Below are positions 45,549 through 54,518 of a stretch of DNA of 64,000 bases, piece by piece. The stretch is from the NCBI RefSeq assembly GCF_900109735.1, contig NZ_FOAS01000002.1:186001-250000 (forward strand). The letters are read 5' to 3'. The notes under the pieces are model-generated. The model did not search any database. It was given only the letters and a program-made list of their open reading frames with translations, and was not told the DNA's origin. Position 1 is the first letter of the stretch; every line of letters starts with the position of its first letter. Source of the DNA: Atopomonas hussainii. GTDB lineage: Bacteria; Pseudomonadota; Gammaproteobacteria; Pseudomonadales; Pseudomonadaceae. The translations under genes and the position numbers were made by a program.

Positions 45549-46541
45549 TCACGCTGACGGCGTTTGCCGCGCGGTGTGACCAAACATCTCTTGGGCGAAG
45601 CGCACGCGTTCTTCTGGCGTCTCTTCGATGCCCTTTTTCTTCAGCTCGGCGATGCGAGCCTCAACCGCGTGGGTACGCTTGGTGAGGCCGGCGTCGTTGG
45701 CGATCTGAATGTTCAAGCCCGGACGGGCGTTAAGTTCCAGAATCAACGGGCCTTTTTCTTGGTCAAGCACCATGTCCACGCCGATGTAGCCCAAGCCGGA
45801 CAGCTCATAGCAGCCGGCGGCCAGCTTCATAAAACCATCCCAGTCGGGCAACTGCACGCCTTCAACTTCCTGCGCGGTGTCGGGGTGTTTGGTGATCTTG
45901 TTGTTTAGCCAAGTGCCCTTTAGGGTCAGGCCGGTGGCCAGGTCAACGCCCACGCCAATGGCGCCTTGGTGCAAGTTGGCCTTGCCGCTGGATTGGCGGG
46001 TTGGCAAACGCAGCATGGCCATCACCGGGTAGCCCATGAGCACGATGATGCGGATATCCGGGACACCTTCGTAGCTAATGCCCTTGAAGATCGGGTCGGG
46101 CGTGACGCGGTATTCGATCAATACGCGGTCACGGTGGCCGCCCAGTGAGTACAGCCCGGACAGAATGCTCGAGATATGGTGCTCGATTTCTTCGTGGCTG
46201 ATGATCTTGCCGGAAACGGTTTTGTAACGACCTTCGTAACGGTCGGCAATCACGATGATGCCGTCACCGCCGGCGCCTTGCGCCGGCTTGATGACGAAAT
46301 CTTTGTGCTTGGCCAAGATGCCCGGCAGCTTATCGACTTCCTTTTCAGTTTCGATAATGCCGTACAGCTCTGGCACATCAATGCCGGCGGCAATGGCCCG
46401 CTCTTTGGTGAGGATCTTGTCATCCACCACCGGGTACAGGTGCCGCTTGTTGTACTTCAGTACGTAGTCTGCGTTACGCCGGTTGATGCCCATGATCCCC
46501 TGGGCAGACAGCGCCTTCCACGTTTTGATCAGGTTCAGCAT
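45549..46541 (-). CDS. Alpha-L-glutamate ligase-like protein (RimK-related ATP-grasp)
   Basis: A 330-residue ATP-grasp enzyme predicted to form an amide or peptide bond using an acyl-phosphate. Seen are the N-terminal IMGINRRNADYVLKYNKR, the ATP-grasp glycine loop DFVIKPAQGAGGDGIIVI (about 91-108), and the metal-site motif LELNARPGLNIQIAN near the C-terminus. It is the third gene of a conserved trio with a 7TM inactive-transglutaminase protein and a retropepsin-like protease; the upstream stop is three bases before its ATG. Comparative genomics has proposed that this trio makes and turns over a peptide or protein modification. The substrate is unknown. Confidence 0.88.
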   Translation of the reverse strand: MLNLIKTWKALSAQGIMGINRRNADYVLKYNKRHLYPVVDDKILTKERAIAAGIDVPELYGIIETEKEVDKLPGILAKHKDFVIKPAQGAGGDGIIVIADRYEGRYKTVSGKIISHEEIEHHISSILSGLYSLGGHRDRVLIEYRVTPDPIFKGISYEGVPDIRIIVLMGYPVMAMLRLPTRQSSGKANLHQGAIGVGVDLATGLTLKGTWLNNKITKHPDTAQEVEGVQLPDWDGFMKLAAGCYELSGLGYIGVDMVLDQEKGPLILELNARPGLNIQIANDAGLTKRTHAVEARIAELKKKGIEETPEERVRFAQEMFGHTARQTPSA

Positions 46542-46544
46542 GGC

Positions 46545-48074
46545 TTAGCTGTCCTTGAGCATGGCTTTAAAGCGGAACAGCTCAGTCAGGCGGTAGCCGC
46601 GGTAGCGACCCATGGCCAGCATGAAGCCCACCAGCACCAGCAGTACGCCCGGGAAGGTGAACACGAAGTACACCAGCTCAGGGATGGTCATCAGCAGGTG
46701 TGCCAGCGAGGCAGCAATCGCGGTGCCCACGGCAATCTTGAAGGTTTGCGCGCCGCCGCGCTCTTCCCAAGTGATCGACAGACGCTCAATGGTCATGGTC
46801 AAAATCACCATCGGGAACAGCGCAATGGCCAGGCCTCGCTCCAAGCCCAGCTTATGGCTGAACAGGCTGATGATGGCGATCAGCACCACCACGAAGGTCA
46901 ATACAATCGACAAGCGCGGCAGCATTTGTAGCTTCAAATGCTCCAAGTAAGAGCGCAGCGACAGGCCCAGAGCGGTGATCACAGTGAACAGAATGATGCC
47001 GAAGCCCACTTGGGTTTCACGGAAGGCCAGGGCGATCAGTACCGGGGTAAACGTACCCAGGGTCTGAATGCCGATCAGGTTGCGCAGCACCAGAATCACC
47101 AGCACGCCGATCGGGATCATGATCATGATCTTGTAGGTCTGCTGGGTAGACAGCGGCAGGCCGTACAGCGAGTAGTCGAGGAACGAGGCGTCGGTTTTTT
47201 CATCCGACATCTTCGCTACGCGAATCGCGTTCAGCTCGTTACTGTTCAGGCTGAAGGTCACGCTGGGCTTTTTACCGCCTTCGATGCTGACCAGTTCGCC
47301 TTCGCCTAACCACCAGATCAGGCGGTCAGCCGGCAGGCCTTGTTGGCCGCTTTCTGGGTGGAAGTACAACCACTTCTCGCCGTTGAAGCTGCGCAGCCAC
47401 AGCTCAGGCTCTTGGCTGTTGATTTCCACCAGCTTGATGGTGCGCACACGCTCCATGGGGATGTGTGCAACCGACAGCAGCAGATCAATGACCTGAACTT
47501 TTTTCTCAACGCTGTTATCGCCGGCTAGCAGCAGGGCAACGTTGTCGTCACCCGGGCGGTTTACCCGGCGAATGGTTTCGCTGATGAAGGTTTCCACGTC
47601 AGCCGAGTGTTGACGAATCGGCGACAGCAACGCTTCGGCGGCGATCTTCTCTGGGCCTTCTAGCGGCAGAGACTCGCGGTAGATCGAGCCTTTGGCTTTC
47701 GGTGCTTCGCCGCCATAGCGCTTGGACAGCACTAAACGGTAATACAGCGTCTGCTTGCCTTTGGCGCGGCGGGCCGACCACGTCAGGCTGCGGTTGCCGT
47801 TATCACGCTGCACGCTAACGCCGTAATTGTTGGAGATGAAGCTCTCGTTCAGGCTGACATAGTTGTCGGTCATCGGCGGTACAAACATGTTTACCTTGAC
47901 CGGTTTGCCAGACTGGGCCTGAAACTCGACTTTGGCATCCACTGTCCACAAGTTGTCGGTGGCATCTTCGGTGACGGGAATACCAATCACGAAGATTTGG
48001 TAGGCAGTGATCGCAAGGCCTAAAGAGACCAGCAAAGCCACCATAAATTTCAGGTGTGTATTGGTTGAGCGCAT
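46545..48074 (-). CDS. Inactive transglutaminase fused to seven transmembrane helices
   Basis: A 509-residue membrane protein. An N-terminal anchor (about 9-29) precedes a periplasmic region (about 40-290) related to transglutaminase/UUP-type domains but lacking the Cys-His-Asp triad as judged by eye; the VDLLLSVAHIPMERVRTIKLVE-like stretch near 185-206 marks this part. About seven hydrophobic helices follow (about 310-490). It is paired with the ATP-grasp gene three bases downstream and the protease gene 23 bases upstream. It probably positions the peptide substrate at the membrane. Confidence 0.85.
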   Translation of the reverse strand: MRSTNTHLKFMVALLVSLGLAITAYQIFVIGIPVTEDATDNLWTVDAKVEFQAQSGKPVKVNMFVPPMTDNYVSLNESFISNNYGVSVQRDNGNRSLTWSARRAKGKQTLYYRLVLSKRYGGEAPKAKGSIYRESLPLEGPEKIAAEALLSPIRQHSADVETFISETIRRVNRPGDDNVALLLAGDNSVEKKVQVIDLLLSVAHIPMERVRTIKLVEINSQEPELWLRSFNGEKWLYFHPESGQQGLPADRLIWWLGEGELVSIEGGKKPSVTFSLNSNELNAIRVAKMSDEKTDASFLDYSLYGLPLSTQQTYKIMIMIPIGVLVILVLRNLIGIQTLGTFTPVLIALAFRETQVGFGIILFTVITALGLSLRSYLEHLKLQMLPRLSIVLTFVVVLIAIISLFSHKLGLERGLAIALFPMVILTMTIERLSITWEERGGAQTFKIAVGTAIAASLAHLLMTIPELVYFVFTFPGVLLVLVGFMLAMGRYRGYRLTELFRFKAMLKDS

Positions 48075-48097
48075 GGCGTGTTTTTCTCGGCTCGCTT

Positions 48098-48622
48098 TTA
48101 GTTTTGGGCTACGCAGGCAGGTTTGCCGGCGGAATATTTCAGACTAGGGTCAACCAGGGCGCCGAAATGCTTCAGGGCTTCGGAGCCGATCAACAACGGG
48201 TACTGAAAACTGGAACGGTCGGTCAGGTTCACTTCAATTAAGCGCATCTGGCCGCCCATACACATATCCAGCTCAATTACTGGACGTTTGGTGTAGCTCT
48301 TGGCGTCTTCGTCTTCGCTATTGTAGTCGCCTGAGCGGCGTTTGATTTTGCTGATGCGTGAAAGCGGCATCTCGATAGGGTGTTCGTGGGCATCGTCGAT
48401 GGCCAGGTAGAAACGTACCCAAGTTTCGCCATCGCGTTTAAAGCGCTCGATATCCGTCGCGCTCAGCGAGGCAGTCTTGGCCCCGGTATCCAGCTTAGCG
48501 GCTACCTGTAGGTCAAGGTTGGGAAGGCCAACGTATTCGTTGAGGCCGTAAATGGTTTTCTCTGCTGCGACTAACGGTGCAGCCAAGCAAAGACAGAGAA
48601 GGGCAGAAGCAGCGCGTCTCAT
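48098..48622 (-). CDS. Retropepsin-like ('ATP-dependent zinc protease' family) protein
   Basis: A 174-residue periplasmic protein with a signal peptide (about 1-20, ending APLVAA). The aspartic-protease motif is AKLDTGAKTASLSA (about 42-55), and a second half includes PVIELDMCMGGQ and FQYPLLIGSEAL. The family name is historic; the fold resembles a pepsin-like half. It is first in the trio. The ATG at 48622 follows AGGAA; a TTG 12 bases earlier is unlikely. Confidence 0.87.
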   Translation of the reverse strand: MRRAASALLCLCLAAPLVAAEKTIYGLNEYVGLPNLDLQVAAKLDTGAKTASLSATDIERFKRDGETWVRFYLAIDDAHEHPIEMPLSRISKIKRRSGDYNSEDEDAKSYTKRPVIELDMCMGGQMRLIEVNLTDRSSFQYPLLIGSEALKHFGALVDPSLKYSAGKPACVAQN

Positions 48623-48796
48623 GGTTCCTATCAATGATGAAAAGTGGAATGGGTGGGCACTGCGAGAAGCGCAACTGGGCGCTTCGCCAACGACCCAAAA
48701 CCCCTAGATAGTAGCATGCGAGCGGTGTTCACCATAGTCACGGCGCGCGTTTGCGGAATGTTTTGCTGGGCAGTTTTGGACTAAAGTCATAGCTAT

Positions 48797-48809
48797 TCTG
48801 TCGACAATC
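48797..48809. promoter_or_regulatory. Candidate operator 1 of the prp regulator
   Basis: CTGTCGACAATCG centred on GTCGAC (48800-48805), an imperfect palindrome matching the site at 48860-48871. It is about 75 bases before the regulator start codon. Confidence 0.5.
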
Positions 48810-48859
48810 GGCTGGTTTTTAGCTTGTGCTAAGGGTGTTTTGCCGAGTATTTTGTGGTC

Positions 48860-48871
48860 ATTGTCGACAAT
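48860..48871. promoter_or_regulatory. Candidate operator 2 of the prp regulator
   Basis: ATTGTCGACAAT, a perfect 12-base palindrome. It ends nine bases before the regulator ATG, so a bound repressor would block transcription or the initiation region. The form is usual for GntR/FadR-type regulators. Confidence 0.65.
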
Positions 48872-48880
48872 TGGTGGCTT

Positions 48881-49591
48881 ATGAGCGACGCCTTCGAGTC
48901 ATCGGCTACGTTAGCCGAGCAAGTGTTTCAGCAGATCCAGAACGCCATTGTTAAAGGTGAACTGGCGCCGGGTAGCAAAGTGTCTGAGCCAGAATTAGCC
49001 CGTCAATACGGCGTCAGTCGTGGTCCCCTGCGTGAGGCCATGCGCCGCTTAGAGGGGCGTAAGCTGCTGGTGCGCACCCCGCATGCCGGCGCCCGGGTGG
49101 TATCGCTGAGCTTAGAAGAACTGATCGAACTCTATGAGGTGCGCCAAGCGCTGGAAGGCATGGCCTGCCGCATGGCGGCCGAGCGCATGAGTCGCGCCGA
49201 GGTGGACGAACTGCGCCGCGTGCTGGAAGCCCACGAACGCAGCGAAGAGCTGCAAAGCGGCGTGGCTTACTACCAGCAAGAAGGCGACTTCGACTTTCAC
49301 TATCGAATCATCCAAGGCAGTGGCAATCAGATGCTCACTGATCTCTTGTGTGGCGAGCTGTACCACTTGGTGCGCATGTACCGCTACCGTTTCTCGACCA
49401 CGCCCAATCGCCCGCGGCAGGCGTTTGCCGAGCACCACCGCATTCTCGACGCCATTGCCGATCGCGATGGCGAACTCGCCGAACTGCTGATGCGCCGCCA
49501 TATTCGCGGCTCGCAGCGCAATGTTGAACAGCGTTTGGCAGAGCTAGCCCAGCCAGCCACACCAGCGCGCAAATCAAGGAGCAAAGCATGA
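48881..49591 (+). CDS. GntR-family (FCD) regulator of the methylcitrate operon
   Basis: A 236-residue FadR-type regulator. The N-terminal winged helix spans about 10-75 ([37 protein letters not shown]), the C-terminal FCD ligand domain about 88-220 with the helical metal-binding His/Asp pattern ([29 protein letters not shown]). The ATG at 48881 gives the standard length; the upstream GTG at 48854 would place the start in the operator. Its stop overlaps prpB (ATGA), so it is the first gene of the operon and likely controls itself. Its effector is probably 2-methylcitrate or a related C7 acid. Confidence 0.9.
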   Translation: MSDAFESSATLAEQVFQQIQNAIVKGELAPGSKVSEPELARQYGVSRGPLREAMRRLEGRKLLVRTPHAGARVVSLSLEELIELYEVRQALEGMACRMAAERMSRAEVDELRRVLEAHERSEELQSGVAYYQQEGDFDFHYRIIQGSGNQMLTDLLCGELYHLVRMYRYRFSTTPNRPRQAFAEHHRILDAIADRDGELAELLMRRHIRGSQRNVEQRLAELAQPATPARKSRSKA

Positions 49592-50478
49592 GTCACATGA
49601 CCGCTGGCCAGCGTTTTCGTCAGGCCCTGCAAGACAACAAACCGCTGCAAATCGTCGGCACCATCAATGCTTACGCGGCGATGATGGCCAAGCGCGTGGG
49701 CCATCAGGCGATTTACCTCTCCGGTGGCGGCGTGGCGAATGCCTCTTACGGCCTGCCGGACTTGGGCATGACCAGCATGAACGATGTGCTGGAAGACGTG
49801 CGCCGCATCACCGCCGCCGTGGACACCCCGCTGCTGGTGGATATCGATACCGGCTGGGGCGGCGCTTTCAACATTGCCCGCACCGTGAAAGAAATGATCC
49901 GCGCCGGCGCTGCCGCCGTGCATATCGAAGACCAAGTGGCGCAAAAGCGCTGCGGTCATCGCCCGAATAAAGAAATCGTTAGCCAAGAAGAAATGGTTGA
50001 TCGGGTTAAGGCTGCGGTCGATGCCAAGACCGATGACAGCTTCTTTGTGATCGCACGTACCGATGCTTTTCAAAAGGATGGTCTTGAGGCCGCCGTGGAG
50101 CGTGCCCGCGCCTGTTTGGAAGCCGGTGCCGACGGCATCTTCGCCGAAGCCGTGCACACCCTCGAAGACTACCGCGCGTTTGCCGATGGCATCGGCGGCG
50201 CCCACTTGCTAGCCAATATCACCGAGTTCGGCGCTACGCCGCTGTTTAACAAACAGGAACTCGGCGAGCACGGCGCCACCATGGTGCTGTACCCGCTGTC
50301 GGCCTTCCGCGCCATGAACAAAGCGGCGCTGGCGGTCTACGAAAACATTCTCGCCAAGGGTGATCAAAAGGATGTGGTGGATCTGATGCAAACGCGCATG
50401 GATCTGTACGACTTCCTCGATTACCACAGCTTCGAGCAGAAGCTCGACGCGCTGTTTGCGCAAGGCAAAAACAAATAA
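49588..50478 (+). CDS. prpB: 2-methylisocitrate lyase
   Basis: Cleaves 2-methylisocitrate to pyruvate and succinate, the last step of the methylcitrate cycle. It has 296 residues of the ICL/PEP mutase fold. DIDTGWGG (metal site), [18 protein letters not shown] with the catalytic Cys, and ARTDAF are seen. The gene overlaps the regulator by four bases. A dispersed repeat begins one base after its stop codon. Confidence 0.96.
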   Translation: MSHMTAGQRFRQALQDNKPLQIVGTINAYAAMMAKRVGHQAIYLSGGGVANASYGLPDLGMTSMNDVLEDVRRITAAVDTPLLVDIDTGWGGAFNIARTVKEMIRAGAAAVHIEDQVAQKRCGHRPNKEIVSQEEMVDRVKAAVDAKTDDSFFVIARTDAFQKDGLEAAVERARACLEAGADGIFAEAVHTLEDYRAFADGIGGAHLLANITEFGATPLFNKQELGEHGATMVLYPLSAFRAMNKAALAVYENILAKGDQKDVVDLMQTRMDLYDFLDYHSFEQKLDALFAQGKNK

Positions 50479-50479
50479 C

Positions 50480-50626
50480 AAGGAAGACGCTGATTTAATC
50501 GGCGAACGGCTTAAGCACAAGGCGTACGGAGCGCAGCAGCCGAGACATACCGCGTGGTAGGCGAGGTTGTGAGCACCGCACAACGTAGTGATTGAGACGT
50601 GCAGGCATTAAATAAGTGCCTTCCTA
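50480..50626 (+). repeat. Structured dispersed repeat, copy 2 (MITE-like)
   Basis: About 147 bases matching the copy at 40922-41067. Terminal inverted repeats are AAGGAAGACGCTGATTTAAT and the reverse of TAGGAAGGCACTTATTTAAT. Internal hairpins are TACC-GCGT-GGTA (50548-50559) and TTGTG-AGCACCG-CACAA (50567-50583); the latter stem differs from copy 1 by a paired change that keeps base pairing. It lies in the 195-base gap between prpB and prpC, where related operons have little spacing, and must be transcribed with the operon. Confidence 0.8.
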
Positions 50627-50673
50627 GGCTTTCGCGCAGCAACGAACTGCGCCCCGGATGAGGAGATAACACC

Positions 50674-51801
50674 ATGGCAGAAGCAAAAAAACTCACAGGC
50701 GCAGGCCTGCGCGGCCAGTCAGCCGGTTCTACCGCCCTGTGTACGGTGGGTAAAACCGGCTCGGGCCTGACCTACCGCGGCTACGACATTCACGAGCTGG
50801 CCGAGAAGGTCAGCTTTGAAGAAGTTGCCCACCTGCTGCTCAAGGGCGAGCTGCCCACGCAAGCCGAGTTAGACGCCTATGTTGGCAAGCTGAAAACCCT
50901 GCGCGCCTTACCGCAAGCGCTGAAAGAAGTGCTCGAGCGTATCCCCGCCGATGCGCACCCGATGGATGTGATGCGCGCCGGCATTGCCGTGCTGGGTACT
51001 CTGGAAACCGAGCAGAGCTTTGCCGAGCAGGGCGATCAGGCCGATCGTTTGCTGGCCATTCTGCCGTCGATCATCTGCTACTGGTATCGCTTCAGCCACG
51101 ATGGCGTGCGCATTGAAACCGCGCTGGACGACGACAGCACCGGCTCGCACTTCCTGCACATGCTGCGCGGCGAAAAGCCCAGTGCCCTGCATGCCAAGGT
51201 GATGAACGTGTCGCTGATTCTCTACGCCGAGCACGAATTCAACGCCTCGACCTTCACCGCCCGCGTGTGCGCTTCGACCTTGTCGGACATCCACAGCTGC
51301 GTGACCGGCTCGATTGGCTCGCTACGTGGCCCGCTGCATGGTGGCGCGAACGAAGCGGCGATGGACATGATTGAGCAGTGGCAATCGGCCGATGAAGCCG
51401 AGCGCGAGATCCTCGCCATGCTGGCGCGCAAAGACAAAATCATGGGCTTTGGTCACGCTATTTACAGCGAGTCCGACCCGCGTAACGGCATCATCAAACA
51501 GTGGTCAGAAAAGCTCGCCCAAGACGTGGGCGACACCGTGCTGTATCCGGTATCCGTGCGCTGTGAAGAGGTGATGTGGCGCGAGAAGAAGCTGTTCTGC
51601 AACGCCGACTTTTTCCATGCCAGCGCGTATCACTTTATGGGCATTCCGACCAAGTTGTTCACGCCGATCTTCGTTTGCTCGCGGGTGACTGGCTGGTGTG
51701 CGCACGTGTTCGAGCAGCGCGCCAACAACCGCATCATTCGCCCGAGTGCCGACTATGTGGGGCCGGATGCGCGCCCTGTACCGGCCATCACCGAGCGCTA
51801 A
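50674..51801 (+). CDS. prpC: 2-methylcitrate synthase
   Basis: Condenses propionyl-CoA with oxaloacetate. It has 375 residues, the length of the short citrate synthase-type PrpC. Catalytic features are the RGPLHGGANEAAMDMI histidine and GFGHAIYSESDPRNGIIK with the second His, plus Asp in the C-terminal IFVCSRVTGWCAHVFEQ region. A GAGGAG site precedes the ATG. It is separated from prpB by the repeat but lies in the same operon. Confidence 0.96.
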   Translation: MAEAKKLTGAGLRGQSAGSTALCTVGKTGSGLTYRGYDIHELAEKVSFEEVAHLLLKGELPTQAELDAYVGKLKTLRALPQALKEVLERIPADAHPMDVMRAGIAVLGTLETEQSFAEQGDQADRLLAILPSIICYWYRFSHDGVRIETALDDDSTGSHFLHMLRGEKPSALHAKVMNVSLILYAEHEFNASTFTARVCASTLSDIHSCVTGSIGSLRGPLHGGANEAAMDMIEQWQSADEAEREILAMLARKDKIMGFGHAIYSESDPRNGIIKQWSEKLAQDVGDTVLYPVSVRCEEVMWREKKLFCNADFFHASAYHFMGIPTKLFTPIFVCSRVTGWCAHVFEQRANNRIIRPSADYVGPDARPVPAITER

Positions 51802-51864
51802 TAAACAATCGACCGAGCGGCGCTGCGGCAGTCGCTCGGCAACTTGCCTGATTCGAGACTCGTT

Positions 51865-54465
51865 ATGAACAGCCAATACCGCAAGAACCTGCCCGGCAGC
51901 GTGCTTGACTACTTCGACACCCGCGCAGCCGTCGAGGCCATCCGCCCCGGCGCTTACGACACCCTGCCGTACACCTCGCGCGTGCTCGCCGAGCAGCTGG
52001 TGCGCCGCTGCGACCCTGCCACGCTCACCGCGTCGCTGGAGCAAATCATCGAGCGCAAGCGTGACTTGGACTTCCCTTGGTACCCCGCGCGCGTGGTCTG
52101 TCACGACATTCTCGGCCAAACCGCGCTGGTCGACTTGGCCGGCCTGCGCGATGCCATCGCCGAGAAAGGCGGCGATCCGTCGCAGGTTAATCCGGTGGTG
52201 CCGACCCAACTGATTGTCGACCACTCGCTGGCCGTTGAGTGCGGCGGCTTCGACCCGGATGCCTTCGCGAAAAACCGCGCCATTGAAGAGCGCCGCAACG
52301 AAGACCGCTTCCACTTTATTGAGTGGACTAAAACCGCGTTCAAAAACGTCGATGTGATCCCCGCCGGTAACGGCATCATGCACCAGATCAATCTGGAGAA
52401 AATGTCGCCGGTGATTCAGGTGCGCGAAGGCGTGGCCTTCCCCGATACCTGTGTGGGCACCGACAGCCACACCCCGCACGTGGATGCGCTGGGCGTGATC
52501 TCCGTCGGTGTTGGCGGCCTAGAGGCAGAAACCGTGATGCTCGGCCGCGCCTCGATGATGCGCCTGCCGGATATCGTCGGTGTGGAGCTCACCGGCAAGC
52601 GCCAACCGGGCATTACCGCCACCGATATCGTGCTAGCGCTGACCGAATACCTGCGTAAAGAGCGCGTGGTCGGCGCGTATCTGGAGTTCTTCGGCGAGGG
52701 CGCGGCGAGCCTGACCATTGGTGACCGCGCGACCATCTCCAACATGACGCCCGAATACGGCGCCACGGCGGCGATGTTCTCCATCGACGAGCAAACCATC
52801 GACTACTTAAAGCTCACCGGCCGCGAGCCGCAGCAGGTTGAGTTGGTTGAGCACTATGCGAAGACTGCTGGCTTCTGGTCGGACAGCCTGAGTAAGGTGG
52901 AATACGAGCGCGTGCTGCGCTTTGACTTGTCCAGCGTCGGCCGCAATATCGCCGGTCCGTCTAACCCGCATGCGCGTGTGGCGACGACTGACTTGAAAGC
53001 CAAAGGCATCGCCGGTGATCTGGCCGCCGCGCGGGCGCAAGAGGCCGAAGGCTTGATGCCCGATGGCGCGGTGATCATCGCCGCCATCACCAGCTGCACC
53101 AACACCAGTAACCCGCGCAACGTGGTGGCGGCGGGGCTGCTGGCGCGTAACGCTAACAAGCTGGGCTTGCTGCGTAAGCCGTGGGTGAAGTCATCTTTCG
53201 CACCGGGCTCGAAAGTGGCTGAGCTGTACTTAAAAGAAGCCGGCTTGCTGCCTGAATTGGAAAAGCTCGGCTTCGGCATCGTCGCCTTTGCCTGCACCAC
53301 CTGTAACGGCATGAGCGGCGCGCTGGACCCGGCAATTCAGCAAGAAATCATCGACCGCGACTTGTACGCCACCGCGGTGCTCAGCGGTAACCGTAACTTC
53401 GACGGCCGTATTCATCCGTACGCCAAGCAGGCCTTCTTGGCCTCGCCGCCTTTGGTGGTGGCCTACGCGATTGCCGGCACCATGCGTTTTGATATCGAAA
53501 ACGACGTGCTCGGCGTGGTCGACGGCCAAGAAGTGCGCCTCAAAGACATCTGGCCCAGCGATGAAGAAATCGACGCGATTGTCGGCGCGCATGTGAAGCC
53601 TGAGCAGTTCCGCGAAATCTACATCCCCATGTTTGACTTGGGCACCATCGAGCAGGCCAAGAGCCCGCTGTACGACTGGCGCGAGATGAGTACCTACATT
53701 CGCCGCCCGCCGTATTGGGAAGGCGCCTTGGCCGGTGAGCGCACCTTAAGCGGTATGCGCCCGTTGGCCGTGCTGGGTGACAACATCACCACCGACCACC
53801 TGTCGCCGTCTAACGCCATTCTGGCCAGCTCGGCAGCCGGTGAATACTTGGCGAAAATGGGCCTGCCTGAGGAGGACTTCAACTCCTACGCCACCCACCG
53901 TGGCGACCACCTCACCGCGCAACGCGCCACCTTCGCTAACCCCAAATTGCTTAACGAAATGGTGCGTAACGCCGATGGCAGCGTGAAACAAGGCTCGCTG
54001 GCCCGCGTGGAGCCAGAAGGCACCGTGATGCGCATGTGGGAAGCGATTGAAACCTACATGAACCGCAAGCAGCCGCTGATCATCGTCGCCGGTGCCGATT
54101 ACGGCCAAGGCAGCTCGCGTGACTGGGCCGCCAAAGGCGTGCGCTTGGCCGGCGTCGAGGCCATTGCCGCCGAAGGTTTTGAGCGTATTCACCGCACCAA
54201 CCTGATCGGCATGGGCGTGCTGCCGCTGGAGTTCAAACCCGGCACCAACCGCCTGACCTTAGGGCTGGACGGCACCGAGACCTACGACGTGAAAGGCGCC
54301 CGCACCCCGCGTTGCGACTTGACCTTGGTGATCAATCGCAAGAACGGCGAAACCCTCGAAGTGCCCGTCACCTGCCGCTTGGATACCGCCGAAGAAGTGT
54401 CCATCTACGAAGCCGGCGGCGTGCTGCAGCGCTTCGCACAGGACTTTTTAGACGGTAAGGCGTAA
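51865..54465 (+). CDS. acnD: 2-methylcitrate dehydratase, Fe-S-dependent (AcnD)
   Basis: An aconitase-like enzyme that turns 2-methylcitrate into trans-2-methylaconitate; it needs PrpF and replaces PrpD. It has 866 residues. The 4Fe-4S cysteines are in TSCTNTSNP and ACTTCNGMSG; the C-terminal swivel domain has GDNITTDHLSPSNAI and QGSSRDWAAKG. The ATG at 51865 is chosen; a TTG at 51844 would add seven residues. acnD followed by prpF is the accepted signature of the AcnD/PrpF route. Confidence 0.96.
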   Translation: MNSQYRKNLPGSVLDYFDTRAAVEAIRPGAYDTLPYTSRVLAEQLVRRCDPATLTASLEQIIERKRDLDFPWYPARVVCHDILGQTALVDLAGLRDAIAEKGGDPSQVNPVVPTQLIVDHSLAVECGGFDPDAFAKNRAIEERRNEDRFHFIEWTKTAFKNVDVIPAGNGIMHQINLEKMSPVIQVREGVAFPDTCVGTDSHTPHVDALGVISVGVGGLEAETVMLGRASMMRLPDIVGVELTGKRQPGITATDIVLALTEYLRKERVVGAYLEFFGEGAASLTIGDRATISNMTPEYGATAAMFSIDEQTIDYLKLTGREPQQVELVEHYAKTAGFWSDSLSKVEYERVLRFDLSSVGRNIAGPSNPHARVATTDLKAKGIAGDLAAARAQEAEGLMPDGAVIIAAITSCTNTSNPRNVVAAGLLARNANKLGLLRKPWVKSSFAPGSKVAELYLKEAGLLPELEKLGFGIVAFACTTCNGMSGALDPAIQQEIIDRDLYATAVLSGNRNFDGRIHPYAKQAFLASPPLVVAYAIAGTMRFDIENDVLGVVDGQEVRLKDIWPSDEEIDAIVGAHVKPEQFREIYIPMFDLGTIEQAKSPLYDWREMSTYIRRPPYWEGALAGERTLSGMRPLAVLGDNITTDHLSPSNAILASSAAGEYLAKMGLPEEDFNSYATHRGDHLTAQRATFANPKLLNEMVRNADGSVKQGSLARVEPEGTVMRMWEAIETYMNRKQPLIIVAGADYGQGSSRDWAAKGVRLAGVEAIAAEGFERIHRTNLIGMGVLPLEFKPGTNRLTLGLDGTETYDVKGARTPRCDLTLVINRKNGETLEVPVTCRLDTAEEVSIYEAGGVLQRFAQDFLDGKA

Positions 54466-54471
54466 GGCCAA

Positions 54472-54503
54472 AGCCCTGCCCCTTAGCGGGGTGGGGCTGT
54501 TTT
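54472..54503 (+). terminator. Intercistronic hairpin between acnD and prpF
   Basis: AGCCCTGCCCC (54472-54482) and GGGGTGGGGCT (54488-54498) form an 11-bp stem with two G-T pairs, followed by GTTTTC. The T-tract is short, so it may attenuate rather than stop transcription into prpF, or stabilise the acnD message. Confidence 0.55.
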
Positions 54504-54518
54504 CATTGAGGATTTGCC

